Positions 16,633 through 25,158 of a stretch of 64,000 nucleotides of DNA are shown here, piece after piece. Origin of the DNA: Actinophytocola sp963825445 (GTDB lineage: Bacteria; Actinomycetota; Actinomycetes; Mycobacteriales; Pseudonocardiaceae). A program made the position numbers and the translations under genes. Below the pieces are notes generated by a model. The model was not told the DNA's origin, ran no database searches, and saw nothing but the letters and a program-made list of their open reading frames with translations. Location of the stretch: assembly GCA_963825445.1 (NCBI GenBank), contig CAWGTM010000002.1:124001-188000 (forward strand), in the 5' to 3' direction. Numbering within the stretch: the stretch's first letter is position 1; each line of letters starts with the position of its first letter.

Positions 16633-17457
16633 CGCCAGCGCCGCCGGGTCGGGGGTGCCGTCGGCGATGATCACCGAGTAGGTCAGGGTCAGCGTGTCGT
16701 CGGGCGCCAGCGGCACTTCCTCGTCGAAGAACGGTGCCGGGCACGCGCAGGCGAACGGCTGGGTCCGCACGAACCACTTGGTCGGGTGCCCCGGATTGGC
16801 GGGCGCGTCCACGAACACCACGGTGGACGACGACTGGTACGCGAGCCAAGGCGCCCGCGCACCCATCAGGTCGTCGCCACCGGACTTCCCTGGCAGCACC
16901 ACCTTGCCGCCCGAGAACTCCTTCGGGCCGCGCCACATCAGGCCGCCGTAGCCCGCGTTCGGCCGGCCCTCGGTGGTCGGGCTGCCGAACACGATCGGCT
17001 CGCCACGCACGTTGCGCATGGCCGACGTGAACCCCAACGTCCAGCCACCGTCCATAAGCGACACCCGCAGCGTGCGCTCCTCGGTCACCCACAGCTCGCC
17101 CTGCTCGGTGACCCAGTCCAGCGTGTGCGTCACGTGGTCGGCCGAGCGGGCCGTGAACTCCCGGTGCCGCATGGCGCCGTTGTTCGCCAGTTGGCGATAG
17201 CCGGCGTCACGTACGAAGGTCGGACCGCCCCAGAAGTTCGCCGGGCCGACGTGGGGCAGCGACCACGAGATTCCCTTGTGCCACACGTGATCGTCCGGCC
17301 GGTAGGTCGACACCACCTCACCGCCGAGCGTGCGCACCGGATGCAGGTAGGGCCGCGGCGACTCGACCTGCGACTCCGGCGGCAGGTACACGTACCGGAA
17401 CAGCTCGACGTCCCCGTGGGCCACGGCCAGCGTCGTCCCGTCGTCGGTCAGTTCCAC
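16585..17457 (-). CDS. PmoA family protein (DUF6807)
   Basis: The 290-residue protein matches the PmoA/DUF6807 family (PF14100), found mostly in carbohydrate loci despite its name. Features include YLHPVRTLGGEVVSTYRPDDHVWHKGI near the start, with conserved His residues, then NFWGGPTF, then GYGGLMWRGP. There is no signal peptide. It is the last gene of a leftward operon after GH3 and Gfo/Idh genes and overlaps the Gfo/Idh gene by ten bases. By context it acts on a sugar or sugar acid freed by the GH3 enzyme or formed by the dehydrogenase. The reaction is unknown. Confidence 0.78.
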   Translation of the reverse strand: MELTDDGTTLAVAHGDVELFRYVYLPPESQVESPRPYLHPVRTLGGEVVSTYRPDDHVWHKGISWSLPHVGPANFWGGPTFVRDAGYRQLANNGAMRHREFTARSADHVTHTLDWVTEQGELWVTEERTLRVSLMDGGWTLGFTSAMRNVRGEPIVFGSPTTEGRPNAGYGGLMWRGPKEFSGGKVVLPGKSGGDDLMGARAPWLAYQSSSTVVFVDAPANPGHPTKWFVRTQPFACACPAPFFDEEVPLAPDDTLTLTYSVIIADGTPDPAALASQVLLGPDGQFRQRG

Positions 17458-18524
17458 GGTGCTCCCGTCCCGTTCATCCGTTGGTAGAAGGGCGATCCCG
17501 GTCCGATGTCACCGCGCGCGATCCGCGCACCGGTGAACGCCGACGCGTAGGTGGCGGCGATCAGCTCCATGGTCGCCCTGGCGTCCGGCAGGGAAACGGG
17601 CGGCGGGGCGCCGCTCTCGATGGCGTCCAACACGGCCGCCACCTGCGCCTTGTGTCCACTCGGGACATCGGACGGCCCGGCCGCCCACGCGGCGGCCACC
17701 TCGTCCGCGTGCCCGGGCGCCGCCGTGACCTGCCAGTTCTTGTCCGAGTAGCCGTAGAGATGGTCCAGCTCGACCGTCGCGTGCTCGAAGTCGAACCGCA
17801 GGTAGCTTCGCTCGCGCGGCGACACCACGCTGTTCACCACGGTCGCCACCGCGCCGTTCTCGAACGTCACGATCGCGCACGACAGGTCCTCGGTGTCCGT
17901 CGGCTTGGTCTGCCGCGCGGCCACCGCCACCACCTCGCGCCACTCCCCGAGGACCGACAGCAGCAGGTCGAACTGGTGGATCCCGTGGCCCATGGTCGGA
18001 CCGCCGCCCTCGATGTCCCAGTTTCCCCGCCACGGCACGGCGAAGTAGTCGTCCGGCCGGAACCACAGCGTGTGGCACACGGCCGTGGTCGGCCGGCCGA
18101 ACCGCGGGTCCCCCACCAGGCCGCGCAACGTGGTCGCCCCGCTGCCGAACCGGTGCTGGAACACCGTGGCGAACGTGGCGCCGTCGACAGCGGCCGCCTC
18201 GATGGAGTCGAGGTCGGCCAGCCCGAGCACCGGTGGCTTCTCGCACAGCACGGAGATGCCCCGCGACACGCAGGCCACCGCCTGCTCGTGGTGCAGCCCC
18301 GGCGGCGTGCACAGGTGCACGAGGTCCGGCTTCCTGTTGTCCAGCAACGTGTCCAGGTCCGGGTAGAGCTTGCGCACCTTCCACCGCTTGCCGAACTCGG
18401 CGAGCGCGGGCTCGCGGACGTCCACGGCCGCCACGATCCTGGCCCGACGACCTTGCGCCGCCAGTGCTTCCGCGTGCAACCCGGCGATTCCGCCGGTACC
18501 GACTATCGCGACGTCGATCTTCAT
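17448..18524 (-). CDS. Gfo/Idh/MocA family oxidoreductase
   Basis: This 358-residue NAD(P)-dependent sugar dehydrogenase has an N-terminal Rossmann motif, VAIVGTGGIAGLHAEAL (residues 5-21), and the catalytic CEKPPVLG, whose Lys is the EKP motif. A C-terminal beta-sheet domain includes GPTMGHGIHQFDLLL, whose His is the usual catalytic or substrate residue. It sits ten bases after the GH3 stop and overlaps the PmoA start. The probable reaction is oxidation of a ring hydroxyl of a sugar or glycoside; the substrate is unknown. Expression is probably under the LacI-type site upstream of GH3. Confidence 0.88.
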   Translation of the reverse strand: MKIDVAIVGTGGIAGLHAEALAAQGRRARIVAAVDVREPALAEFGKRWKVRKLYPDLDTLLDNRKPDLVHLCTPPGLHHEQAVACVSRGISVLCEKPPVLGLADLDSIEAAAVDGATFATVFQHRFGSGATTLRGLVGDPRFGRPTTAVCHTLWFRPDDYFAVPWRGNWDIEGGGPTMGHGIHQFDLLLSVLGEWREVVAVAARQTKPTDTEDLSCAIVTFENGAVATVVNSVVSPRERSYLRFDFEHATVELDHLYGYSDKNWQVTAAPGHADEVAAAWAAGPSDVPSGHKAQVAAVLDAIESGAPPPVSLPDARATMELIAATYASAFTGARIARGDIGPGSPFYQRMNGTGAPWN

Positions 18525-18534
18525 CGGCTACCCC

Positions 18535-20769
18535 CTATCGCACGGTAACCGCAACCGGCCGTTCGCGCCGCTGATCCACCTCCCGCACTTCGCCGGTCAG
18601 CCGGATCCGAACCGTGTGCCGCACCTCGCTGCTCGACGCGGAAAGCCGCAGTTCCAGCTCACCCGGCTCGACCACCCGGCGACCGGCCAGCCCGGTGAAC
18701 GCCGCCGCCTCGGCCGGCACCGCGAACTCCACGCGGGCCTCCGCACCGGGTTCGAGACGCACCTTCGCGTAGCCGATCAGCCGCACCACCGGCCGCGTGA
18801 CCTGGGCGACCGGGTCGTGCAGGTACAGCTGAACGACCTCGGCGCCCTTGCGGGAGCCGGTGTTGCGCACCGTCACGGACACGGTCACGGAGCCGTCCGT
18901 GGCGGTCTCCGGCCGGTCCACCCGCGGGTACAGCCACTCGAACGTCGTATAGGACAGCCCATGGCCGAACGGGAACCGCGGCGTCGGGTCGACCGAACTC
19001 GAGCCGTTCAGGTGTCCGAGGTGGGGCGCCAGATAGGACGCGGGCTGCGCGAACGGGTCGACCGGCACGCTCGCCGGCAGCCGGCCGCCCGGGTTCACCC
19101 GCCCGGTCAGCACGCCCGCGACCGCGGGCCCGCCCTCCTCGCCCGGGAAGAACGCCTGGACGATCGCCGCCAGCCGGTCGGCGTACGGCCCGAGCGCGTA
19201 CGGCCGTCCGGTCAGCAGCACGAGGACGACAGGCGTGCCGGTGGCCAGCACCTGGTCCAGCACCTCGACGTCGGGTATCCGCAGGTCAGACGCGTCCGTG
19301 CCCTCGCCGGAGGTCCCCCGGCCGAAGAGCCCCGACTGGTCGCCGAGCGCCACCACGCACACGTCCGCCCGTTCGGCGGCTTCCACGGCCAACGGACCGT
19401 TTTCCGCGTGCTCGAGCGTCACGTCGTCGGCGAGCGCGTCGAGCAGCGTCGGGATGTCCACTCCCGGCGAGGAAGTGGTCGCCACGTGCCGGGGGAACGT
19501 GTAGCAACCCAACATGGCGGCCGTGGTGTCCGCGTGCGATCCCACGAGCGCGATCCGCAGACCGGGCCGCAGCGGCAGCGTGCCGTCGTTGGCCAGCAGC
19601 ACCACCGACTCCTCGGCCAGCCGCCGCGCGAGCAGCCGTGACTCGGACGGGTCCAGGTCCACAGTGGACGGAGGTCGCGGACGCCAGTCGCCGTCGAGCA
19701 GCCCGAGTTCGCACTTCTGCGTGAGCACCCTGGTGGCCGCGATGTCCACGAGTGACTCCGGTACCGAACCAGCGGTCACGGCGTCCAGCAGCGGCTCGCC
19801 GAAACACCGCACGTTCGGCAGCTCCACGTCCACCCCGGCCGCGAGCGCCAGCCCGGCGGCGGCCGCCGGATCGGCCGCGATCCCGTGCAGGGTCTCGAGA
19901 AACGTGACGCCGAAGTAGTCCGACACCACCGTTCCCGTGAATCCCCAGTGATCGCGCAACAACTCGGTGAGCAGCGCCCGGTCCGCGGCCGGCGGCACCC
20001 CGTCGACGTCGGCGTAGGAATGCATGACCGACCGCGCACCGGCACGGACGGCCGCGAGGAACGGCGGCAGGTGCACGTCGGCCAGCTCGCGGGAACCTAC
20101 GCCCACCGGGCCGAAGTTGCGTGCTCCCCGGGACGCCGAGTAGCCCACCAGGTGCTTGAGCGTGGCCACGATTCCCGCCGACTGCAGGCCACGAACATAG
20201 GCCACGCCAAGGGTCTCCACCAGGTGCGGGTCCTCGCCGAGCGTCTCTTCCGTGCGCCCCCAACGGATGTCCCTGCTGACGTCCAGCACCGGTGCCAGCC
20301 CCTGGTGCACGCCAAGGGATCGCAGCGACTGCCCGATCTGCGCGGCCATGGCTTCCACGAGGTCCGGATCGAACGCCGCTCCCCAGGCCAGCGCCGTCGG
20401 ATAGATGGTGGCACCCATGGTCATCACGCCGGACAGGCATTCCTCGTGCACCATCGCGGGAATGCCGAACCTGCCGGATTCCACGATCTGCGCCTGTGTT
20501 TCCGCGAGTCGCGCGGCCCCGTGCGTCGGGTCGACGGGCGCCGTGCCGAACGGGCGCGTGAGCTGACCGAGCCCGTTCTTGATCACGGTCGGCCAGTCGA
20601 GTGCCTTGTCCACCATGTCGTGCTCGAACGGCGCGACCTCGTCGCTGTCCACAGACCTGCCGAGCCACACGCCGTACAGCTGCGCGATCTTCTCCGGCAG
20701 TGTCATCCGGCCGAGCAGGTCGGCGACCCGCTCGGGTACCGGGCGCGCGGAATCCCGCCACGGCTCCAT
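18535..20769 (-). CDS. glycoside hydrolase family 3 beta-glycosidase
   Basis: This 744-residue intracellular beta-glycosidase has no signal peptide. The N-terminal TIM barrel carries FGIPAMVHEECLSGV and the catalytic nucleophile region TVVSDYFGVTFL (Asp). An alpha/beta sandwich (ESVVLLANDGTLPL) and a C-terminal fibronectin III-like domain (VTVRNTGSRKGAEVVQLYL) follow. The KHLVGYSASRGARN loop is typical of beta-xylosidase/beta-glucosidase members. I chose ATG 20769 (MEPWRDSARPV) with GGGGG upstream; an earlier in-frame start lies at 20814, inside the operator region. It heads the operon GH3-Gfo/Idh-PmoA and is divergent from the sugar ABC transporter. It probably hydrolyses an imported oligosaccharide. 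Confidence 0.92.
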   Translation of the reverse strand: MEPWRDSARPVPERVADLLGRMTLPEKIAQLYGVWLGRSVDSDEVAPFEHDMVDKALDWPTVIKNGLGQLTRPFGTAPVDPTHGAARLAETQAQIVESGRFGIPAMVHEECLSGVMTMGATIYPTALAWGAAFDPDLVEAMAAQIGQSLRSLGVHQGLAPVLDVSRDIRWGRTEETLGEDPHLVETLGVAYVRGLQSAGIVATLKHLVGYSASRGARNFGPVGVGSRELADVHLPPFLAAVRAGARSVMHSYADVDGVPPAADRALLTELLRDHWGFTGTVVSDYFGVTFLETLHGIAADPAAAAGLALAAGVDVELPNVRCFGEPLLDAVTAGSVPESLVDIAATRVLTQKCELGLLDGDWRPRPPSTVDLDPSESRLLARRLAEESVVLLANDGTLPLRPGLRIALVGSHADTTAAMLGCYTFPRHVATTSSPGVDIPTLLDALADDVTLEHAENGPLAVEAAERADVCVVALGDQSGLFGRGTSGEGTDASDLRIPDVEVLDQVLATGTPVVLVLLTGRPYALGPYADRLAAIVQAFFPGEEGGPAVAGVLTGRVNPGGRLPASVPVDPFAQPASYLAPHLGHLNGSSSVDPTPRFPFGHGLSYTTFEWLYPRVDRPETATDGSVTVSVTVRNTGSRKGAEVVQLYLHDPVAQVTRPVVRLIGYAKVRLEPGAEARVEFAVPAEAAAFTGLAGRRVVEPGELELRLSASSSEVRHTVRIRLTGEVREVDQRRERPVAVTVR

Positions 20770-20781
20770 GCCGCCCCCATT

Positions 20782-20794
20782 CCGAAAGTTTCGG
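20782..20794. promoter_or_regulatory. LacI-type operator before GH3 operon
   Basis: CCGAAAGTTTCGG is a perfect palindrome around a central G, 12 bases upstream of the GH3 ATG. The same sequence recurs before lacI and in a weaker form before the binding-protein gene, so it is very likely the operator of the LacI regulator at 24.0 kb. Confidence 0.82.
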
Positions 20795-20903
20795 TTTACT
20801 GACTCTGTTAACACGTCAAGCTAAGCCTGCATTTGGCGTGAATCAAGGGATTGACCGACACACCACTCGTCCGTAATCTGCTGACCAACTTACCGGTCGA
20901 GTA

Positions 20904-20916
20904 CCGAAACTTTCAA
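20904..20916. promoter_or_regulatory. weaker LacI-type operator before the sugar-binding-protein gene
   Basis: CCGAAACTTTCAA keeps the CCGAAA-N-TTTC core, with two mismatches in the right arm, 17 bases upstream of the binding-protein ATG. It is about 110 bases from the GH3-side site, close enough for two dimers to act on the divergent promoters. Confidence 0.7.
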
Positions 20917-20933
20917 CGCTGAAAGGTACGGCC

Positions 20934-22241
20934 ATGACCCTGCAGCGCCTTCCCAGAAGATCCTTCCTCGGCCTGATGGGCGCTGGTGTCGGCGCCGGCC
21001 TGCTCGGCACGAGCGCCTGCGGGACCGACTCCACCAGCGGCGACGGCGCCCGCATGCAGGTGTGGGTCATTCAGGAGGAGGCCCAGAACGTCGCGCACCG
21101 CGGCGCGCTCGACCGGTTCAACGCCAAGTCCGAGGTCGAGGCGACGCTCGTGTCCACGAGCAACGACGGCTACCGCGACAAACTGCACGTCTCCATGGGC
21201 ACCTCTGAGGCACCGGACGTCTTCTACAACTGGGGCGGCGGCAGCATTCGCGCCTACGCGCGCGACGACCTCCTGGTCGACCTCACTCCGCACTTCGACA
21301 AGGACCCGGAGTGGAAGAACCAGTTCCTGCCAACGGTTCTCGACGCCGGCACCATCGACGGCAAGTACTACGGCGTCCCCGCCCGCGGCATGCAGCCGAT
21401 CATCCTGTTCTACAACAAGAAGGTCTTCAGCCAGCTGGGCCTGCAACCGCCGCGCACGTGGGCCGAACTGCTGAGCGTGGTCGACAAGGTGAAGGCCGCC
21501 GGCATCATCCCGTTCGCCCTGGCCGGCGGTGACTCCTGGACCGAACTGGTGTGGCCGGAGTACCTGCTCGACCGCATCGGCGGACCCCGGGTGTTCGAGC
21601 GGATCGCGGCCGGTGAGAAGGACGCGTGGCGCGACCCGGCTGTGAAGACCACCATCGACATGATCCGTGACCTGGTCGACCGGGGCGGGTTCGGCGACAG
21701 CTTCGCCTCCGTGCGATGGGAGGGCGCGGGCGCGTCCACGCTGATCGCGCAGGGCAAGGCGGCCATGCACCTCATGGGTTCGTGGGAGTACACGAACCAG
21801 GTGACCGACCAGCCCGAGTACGCGGCGACCGACCTGGGATTCACGGACTTCCCGACGGTCGAGGGCGGCGCGGGCGACCCGAAGGCGATCGTCGGCAACC
21901 CCACGAACTACTTCTCCATCACCAAGGCGTCGGACAACGTCGACGCGGCGGTGGAGTTCCTGAAGTCGGAGATGGCCTCCCGCGCCTACATCGACGCCTG
22001 GCTGGCGGCCGGCGACGTTCCCGCGGTGACCAACCTCGAGGACCACATGGACAAGGCCACCGACCCGAAGTTCGCGGAGTTGGTCTACGGCATGGTCAAC
22101 GACGCGCCGAGCTTCCAGCTGTCGTGGGACCAGGCGATCGAACGCAGCCTCGCGCAGCCGATGCTCGACGCGCTCGCCAAGGTGTTCCTCGGCGAACTGG
22201 ACGCGGAGGGCTTCATCGCGGCGAACGAGGACGCCGCGTAA
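20934..22241 (+). CDS. sugar ABC transporter substrate-binding lipoprotein
   Basis: This family 1 extracellular solute-binding protein of 435 residues has a Tat-like signal, PRRSFLGLMGAG, followed by a lipobox around GTSAC (Cys ~24). It is therefore exported and lipid-anchored. The mature part has typical MalE-fold segments (YYGVPARGMQPIILFYNKKVF; ALAGGDSWTELVWPEYLLD). It captures a mono- or oligosaccharide for the two permeases that follow directly. The gene begins 18 bases after a LacI-type site. A plant-derived beta-glycoside is a reasonable guess given the divergent GH3 gene, but the ligand is not predictable. Confidence 0.9.
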   Translation: MTLQRLPRRSFLGLMGAGVGAGLLGTSACGTDSTSGDGARMQVWVIQEEAQNVAHRGALDRFNAKSEVEATLVSTSNDGYRDKLHVSMGTSEAPDVFYNWGGGSIRAYARDDLLVDLTPHFDKDPEWKNQFLPTVLDAGTIDGKYYGVPARGMQPIILFYNKKVFSQLGLQPPRTWAELLSVVDKVKAAGIIPFALAGGDSWTELVWPEYLLDRIGGPRVFERIAAGEKDAWRDPAVKTTIDMIRDLVDRGGFGDSFASVRWEGAGASTLIAQGKAAMHLMGSWEYTNQVTDQPEYAATDLGFTDFPTVEGGAGDPKAIVGNPTNYFSITKASDNVDAAVEFLKSEMASRAYIDAWLAAGDVPAVTNLEDHMDKATDPKFAELVYGMVNDAPSFQLSWDQAIERSLAQPMLDALAKVFLGELDAEGFIAANEDAA

Positions 22242-23171
22242 ATGACGGTCACGGTCGCGGCGCCGTCCAGTGCGCCGGAGAAACAGCGGCCCCGGCAGTC
22301 CACGCCGGCGCGCGGCAACCGGCCGCGCGCCTGGTACCTGCTGCCGGCGGCGTTGTTCTTCGGCTTCTTCGCGGCGTTCCCGCTGGTACTGGTGGTGTAC
22401 CTGTCGTTCACCGAATGGCAGGGCATCGGCGATCCGGTGCCGGCGGGGCTCGACAACTGGGTGCGGTTGTTCAGCGACGAACGGATTCTCGATGCCACGA
22501 AGACGACGCTCCTGCTGACCGCGCTCGGTTGGGCCACGCAAACGCCGATGGCGTTGCTGCTCGGCGTGTGGGCGGCCGGGCCGCAGCGCAACCGGGCGAT
22601 CCTGTCGTCGATCTTCTTCCTGCCGCTGCTGTTGTCGAGCGCGGCGGTCGCGTTGATGTGGAACCGGCTGCTCGACCCGTATTTCGGGCTGGCGTCGGAG
22701 TTCGGGCCGTTCCAGAACATCCTGGGCACCGCGTCCGGCGCGCTCGCCGCGATCGTGTTCGTGGTCGGCTGGCAGTTCATCCCGTTCCACACGCTGCTGT
22801 ACCAGGCCGCGGCACGCAACATCCCGAAGACCCTCTACGACGCGGCCACAGTGGACGGTGCGAACCGCTGGCAGACGTTCTGGCACATCACGTTGCCACA
22901 GCTGCGGAACACGCTCATCACGTCGTCGACCATCATGATCGTCGGGTCGCTCACGTACTTCGAGACCGTGCTGCTGCTGACCAACGGTGGACCGGGCACG
23001 GCCACCTACGTGCTGCCGTTCGAGATGTACATCCGCGGTTTCCGGTCGTTCGAGTTCGGCTACGCGTCGGCCATCGCGTCGGTGCTGGTGATCGTGGCCA
23101 CGGCGATCTCGCTGGTCATCGTGAAGTTCTCGGGGTTCGCGAAGATGCGGTCCACCCTGGAGGGCATATGA
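22242..23171 (+). CDS. sugar ABC transporter permease (MalF type)
   Basis: This 309-residue CUT1 inner-membrane permease has six hydrophobic segments. The ATPase-contact EAA loop appears as YDAATVDGANRWQTFWHITLPQL near residue 210. It starts immediately after the stop of the binding-protein gene and overlaps the next permease by ATGA, so all three are one transcript. No ATPase gene is in the cluster. As in other actinobacteria, a shared MsiK-type ATPase encoded elsewhere probably energises the transporter; this is an inference. Confidence 0.9.
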   Translation: MTVTVAAPSSAPEKQRPRQSTPARGNRPRAWYLLPAALFFGFFAAFPLVLVVYLSFTEWQGIGDPVPAGLDNWVRLFSDERILDATKTTLLLTALGWATQTPMALLLGVWAAGPQRNRAILSSIFFLPLLLSSAAVALMWNRLLDPYFGLASEFGPFQNILGTASGALAAIVFVVGWQFIPFHTLLYQAAARNIPKTLYDAATVDGANRWQTFWHITLPQLRNTLITSSTIMIVGSLTYFETVLLLTNGGPGTATYVLPFEMYIRGFRSFEFGYASAIASVLVIVATAISLVIVKFSGFAKMRSTLEGI

Positions 23172-23983
23172 CCCGCCCGAACTGGGCAGCCGGGTTGCTG
23201 GCCACCGTCTGGCTGGTGATCGTCGGGGTCCCGATCTACACGATGATCTCGTGGAGTCTCCAGTCCCGCGACAACTTCCTGGACAACGGCCCGGTCGCCA
23301 TCCCCACGGCGCTCACGCTCGAGAACCTGGTGGGGGTGATGAACACCGGGTTCATGCGGTATCTGATGAACACGGTGATCGTGACGGCCGCGTGTGTGGT
23401 GCTGACGCTGGTGATCGCCGTGCCGGCCGCGTACGCGATCGTGCGGTCCACCAGCTGGTTCGCCGGGGCGGCGTTCCGGATGTTCCTGCTGGGGCTCGCG
23501 ATCCCCGCGCAGGCCACGATCATCCCGCTGTTCCTGATCATCAACCGGATGGAGCTGTACGACTCGCTCACCGCGGTCATCCTGCCGACCGTCGCATTCG
23601 GACTGCCGCTGGTGATCCTGGTGCTCGCCGGCTCGCTGCGGGACGTGTCGAACGAGTTGTACGACGCGATGACCGTGGACGGCGCCGGGCCGTTCCGCAT
23701 GCTGTGGCAACTGGTCATTCCCATGTCGCGGGGCGCGCTCGCGGCGGCCGGTACGTACAGCGCGTTGCAGGCGTGGAACCAGTTCCTGTTCCCGCTGATC
23801 CTCACGCAGGATCCCGACCAGCGGGTCCTGACGCTCGGGCTGCAGAGTTACCGGCAGGAGTTCCAGATCAACCTGCCGGGGATGATGATGGCGGTCATGT
23901 TGACGGCGTTGCCGGTGTTCGTGTTGTACCTGGTGGCCAGGCGCTGGTTGATTGCCGGGCTCGCCGGGGTCGGCAGCAGGTAG
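23168..23983 (+). CDS. sugar ABC transporter permease (MalG type)
   Basis: The second CUT1 permease has 271 residues and six membrane segments. Its EAA loop reads YDAMTVDGAGPFRMLWQLVIPM near residue 175, and the C-terminal region has NQFLFPLILTQDPDQRVLTLGL. It starts at ATG 23168 inside the preceding stop. It forms the heterodimeric channel with the MalF-type partner. Only 37 bases separate its stop from the lacI start, and an operator palindrome fills that gap, so lacI is probably both co-transcribed and separately autoregulated. Confidence 0.9.
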   Translation: MTRPNWAAGLLATVWLVIVGVPIYTMISWSLQSRDNFLDNGPVAIPTALTLENLVGVMNTGFMRYLMNTVIVTAACVVLTLVIAVPAAYAIVRSTSWFAGAAFRMFLLGLAIPAQATIIPLFLIINRMELYDSLTAVILPTVAFGLPLVILVLAGSLRDVSNELYDAMTVDGAGPFRMLWQLVIPMSRGALAAAGTYSALQAWNQFLFPLILTQDPDQRVLTLGLQSYRQEFQINLPGMMMAVMLTALPVFVLYLVARRWLIAGLAGVGSR

Positions 23984-23985
23984 CA

Positions 23986-24002
23986 TTCCGAAAGTTTCGG
24001 AA
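23986..24002. promoter_or_regulatory. LacI-type operator before lacI
   Basis: TTCCGAAAGTTTCGGAA is a perfect 17-base palindrome starting three bases after the permease stop and 18 bases before the lacI start. It is the longest of the three related sites in this region and implies autoregulation. Confidence 0.82.
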
Positions 24003-24020
24003 ACTCGCGAGGGGCACGGT

Positions 24021-25028
24021 GTGAGCAAGGAACCCAGGGTGACGATCACGGTCATCGCCGAGGAGGCGGGCGTCTCGGTGCCGACCGTGTCCCGCGTGCT
24101 CAACGGACGCTCGGACGTGTCGCCGAAGACCCGCGCCAAGGTCGAGGACCTGCTGGCCAGACACGGTTACCAGCGCCGGGGGTCCAAGCGCGGGCAGCGC
24201 GCGGGGCTCATCGACCTGGTGTTCAACGACCTGGACAGCCCGTGGGCCGTCGAGATCATCCGTGGCGTCGAGGACGTGGCCCACGCGGCGGCCGTCGGCA
24301 CGGTGGTCAGTGCCGTGCACCGTCACTCGGCGGCCACCCGGCAGTGGCTGGACAACCTGCGGGCCAGGGCGTCGGACGGGGTCATCCTCGTCACGTCCTC
24401 GCTGCAGCCGGCGCACCAGGCGGAACTGCGGCGACTGAACGTGCCCACCGTGGTGATCGACCCCGCTGGCGGGCCCGCGCTGGACGTGCCGACCATCGGC
24501 GCCACCAACTGGGCAGGTGGGCGGGCGGCCACCGAGCACCTGGCCGGCCTCGGCCATCGACGGATCGGCTTCATCGCCGGCCCGCCGACGCTGCTGTGCA
24601 GCCGGGCCAGGCTCGACGGGTACCGCGCCGCGCTGGACGCCGCGGGCCTGCCGGTGGCCGACGAGCTGATCCGGCCCGGCGACTTCTACCACGAGTCGGG
24701 CTTTCGGGGCGCTGGCGCGCTGCTCGACCTGCCCGACCCGCCGACCGCGATCTTCGCGTCGAGCGACCAGATGGCGCTCGGTGTGTACGAGGGCCTGCGG
24801 CAACGCAGGCTGCGGGTGCCGGAAGACGTCAGTGTCGTCGGCTTCGACGATCTGCCGGAGGCGCGGTGGTCGTCGCCGCCGCTCACCACCGTGCGCCAGC
24901 CGTTGGCCGAGATGGGCACGCTGGCCGCTCGCACGTTGCTGCGCCTGGCGGCCGGTGAGGACACGGAGAGCCCTCGGGTGGAACTCGCGACCGACCTGAT
25001 CGTCCGGGACAGCACGGCGCCGCTGTAG
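24021..25028 (+). CDS. LacI family transcriptional regulator of the sugar regulon
   Basis: The 335-residue repressor starts with a LacI helix-turn-helix (TVIAEEAGVSVPTVSRVLNG, residues ~12-31), followed by the hinge-helix region. A periplasmic-binding-protein-like sensor domain follows, with segments such as HLAGLGHRRIGFIAGP and PTAIFASSDQMALGVYEGL. It probably represses GH3, the transporter and itself through the CCGAAA-N-TTTCGG sites, and is released by the imported sugar. The GTG start at 24021 has GAGGGG upstream. The inducer is unknown. Confidence 0.9.
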   Translation: MSKEPRVTITVIAEEAGVSVPTVSRVLNGRSDVSPKTRAKVEDLLARHGYQRRGSKRGQRAGLIDLVFNDLDSPWAVEIIRGVEDVAHAAAVGTVVSAVHRHSAATRQWLDNLRARASDGVILVTSSLQPAHQAELRRLNVPTVVIDPAGGPALDVPTIGATNWAGGRAATEHLAGLGHRRIGFIAGPPTLLCSRARLDGYRAALDAAGLPVADELIRPGDFYHESGFRGAGALLDLPDPPTAIFASSDQMALGVYEGLRQRRLRVPEDVSVVGFDDLPEARWSSPPLTTVRQPLAEMGTLAARTLLRLAAGEDTESPRVELATDLIVRDSTAPL

Positions 25029-25158
25029 GTATGTGTGGGGAACCACCATGGCGACCGCCCAGATTATGGGATATGAACGGCTCCATGAGCGAGCCTGCGA
25101 GCGAATCGATGTCACAGGGTGACCGCGAGCGGCGGATCCGAGCCTGCGAGGAGACGTC

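Noticed and set aside
25029..25158. A possible regulatory RNA or repeat between lacI and the acetoacetate-CoA ligase
   Set aside because: Only a weak GAGCGAGCCTGCGAGCG self-similarity is visible, with no stable hairpin or known motif.
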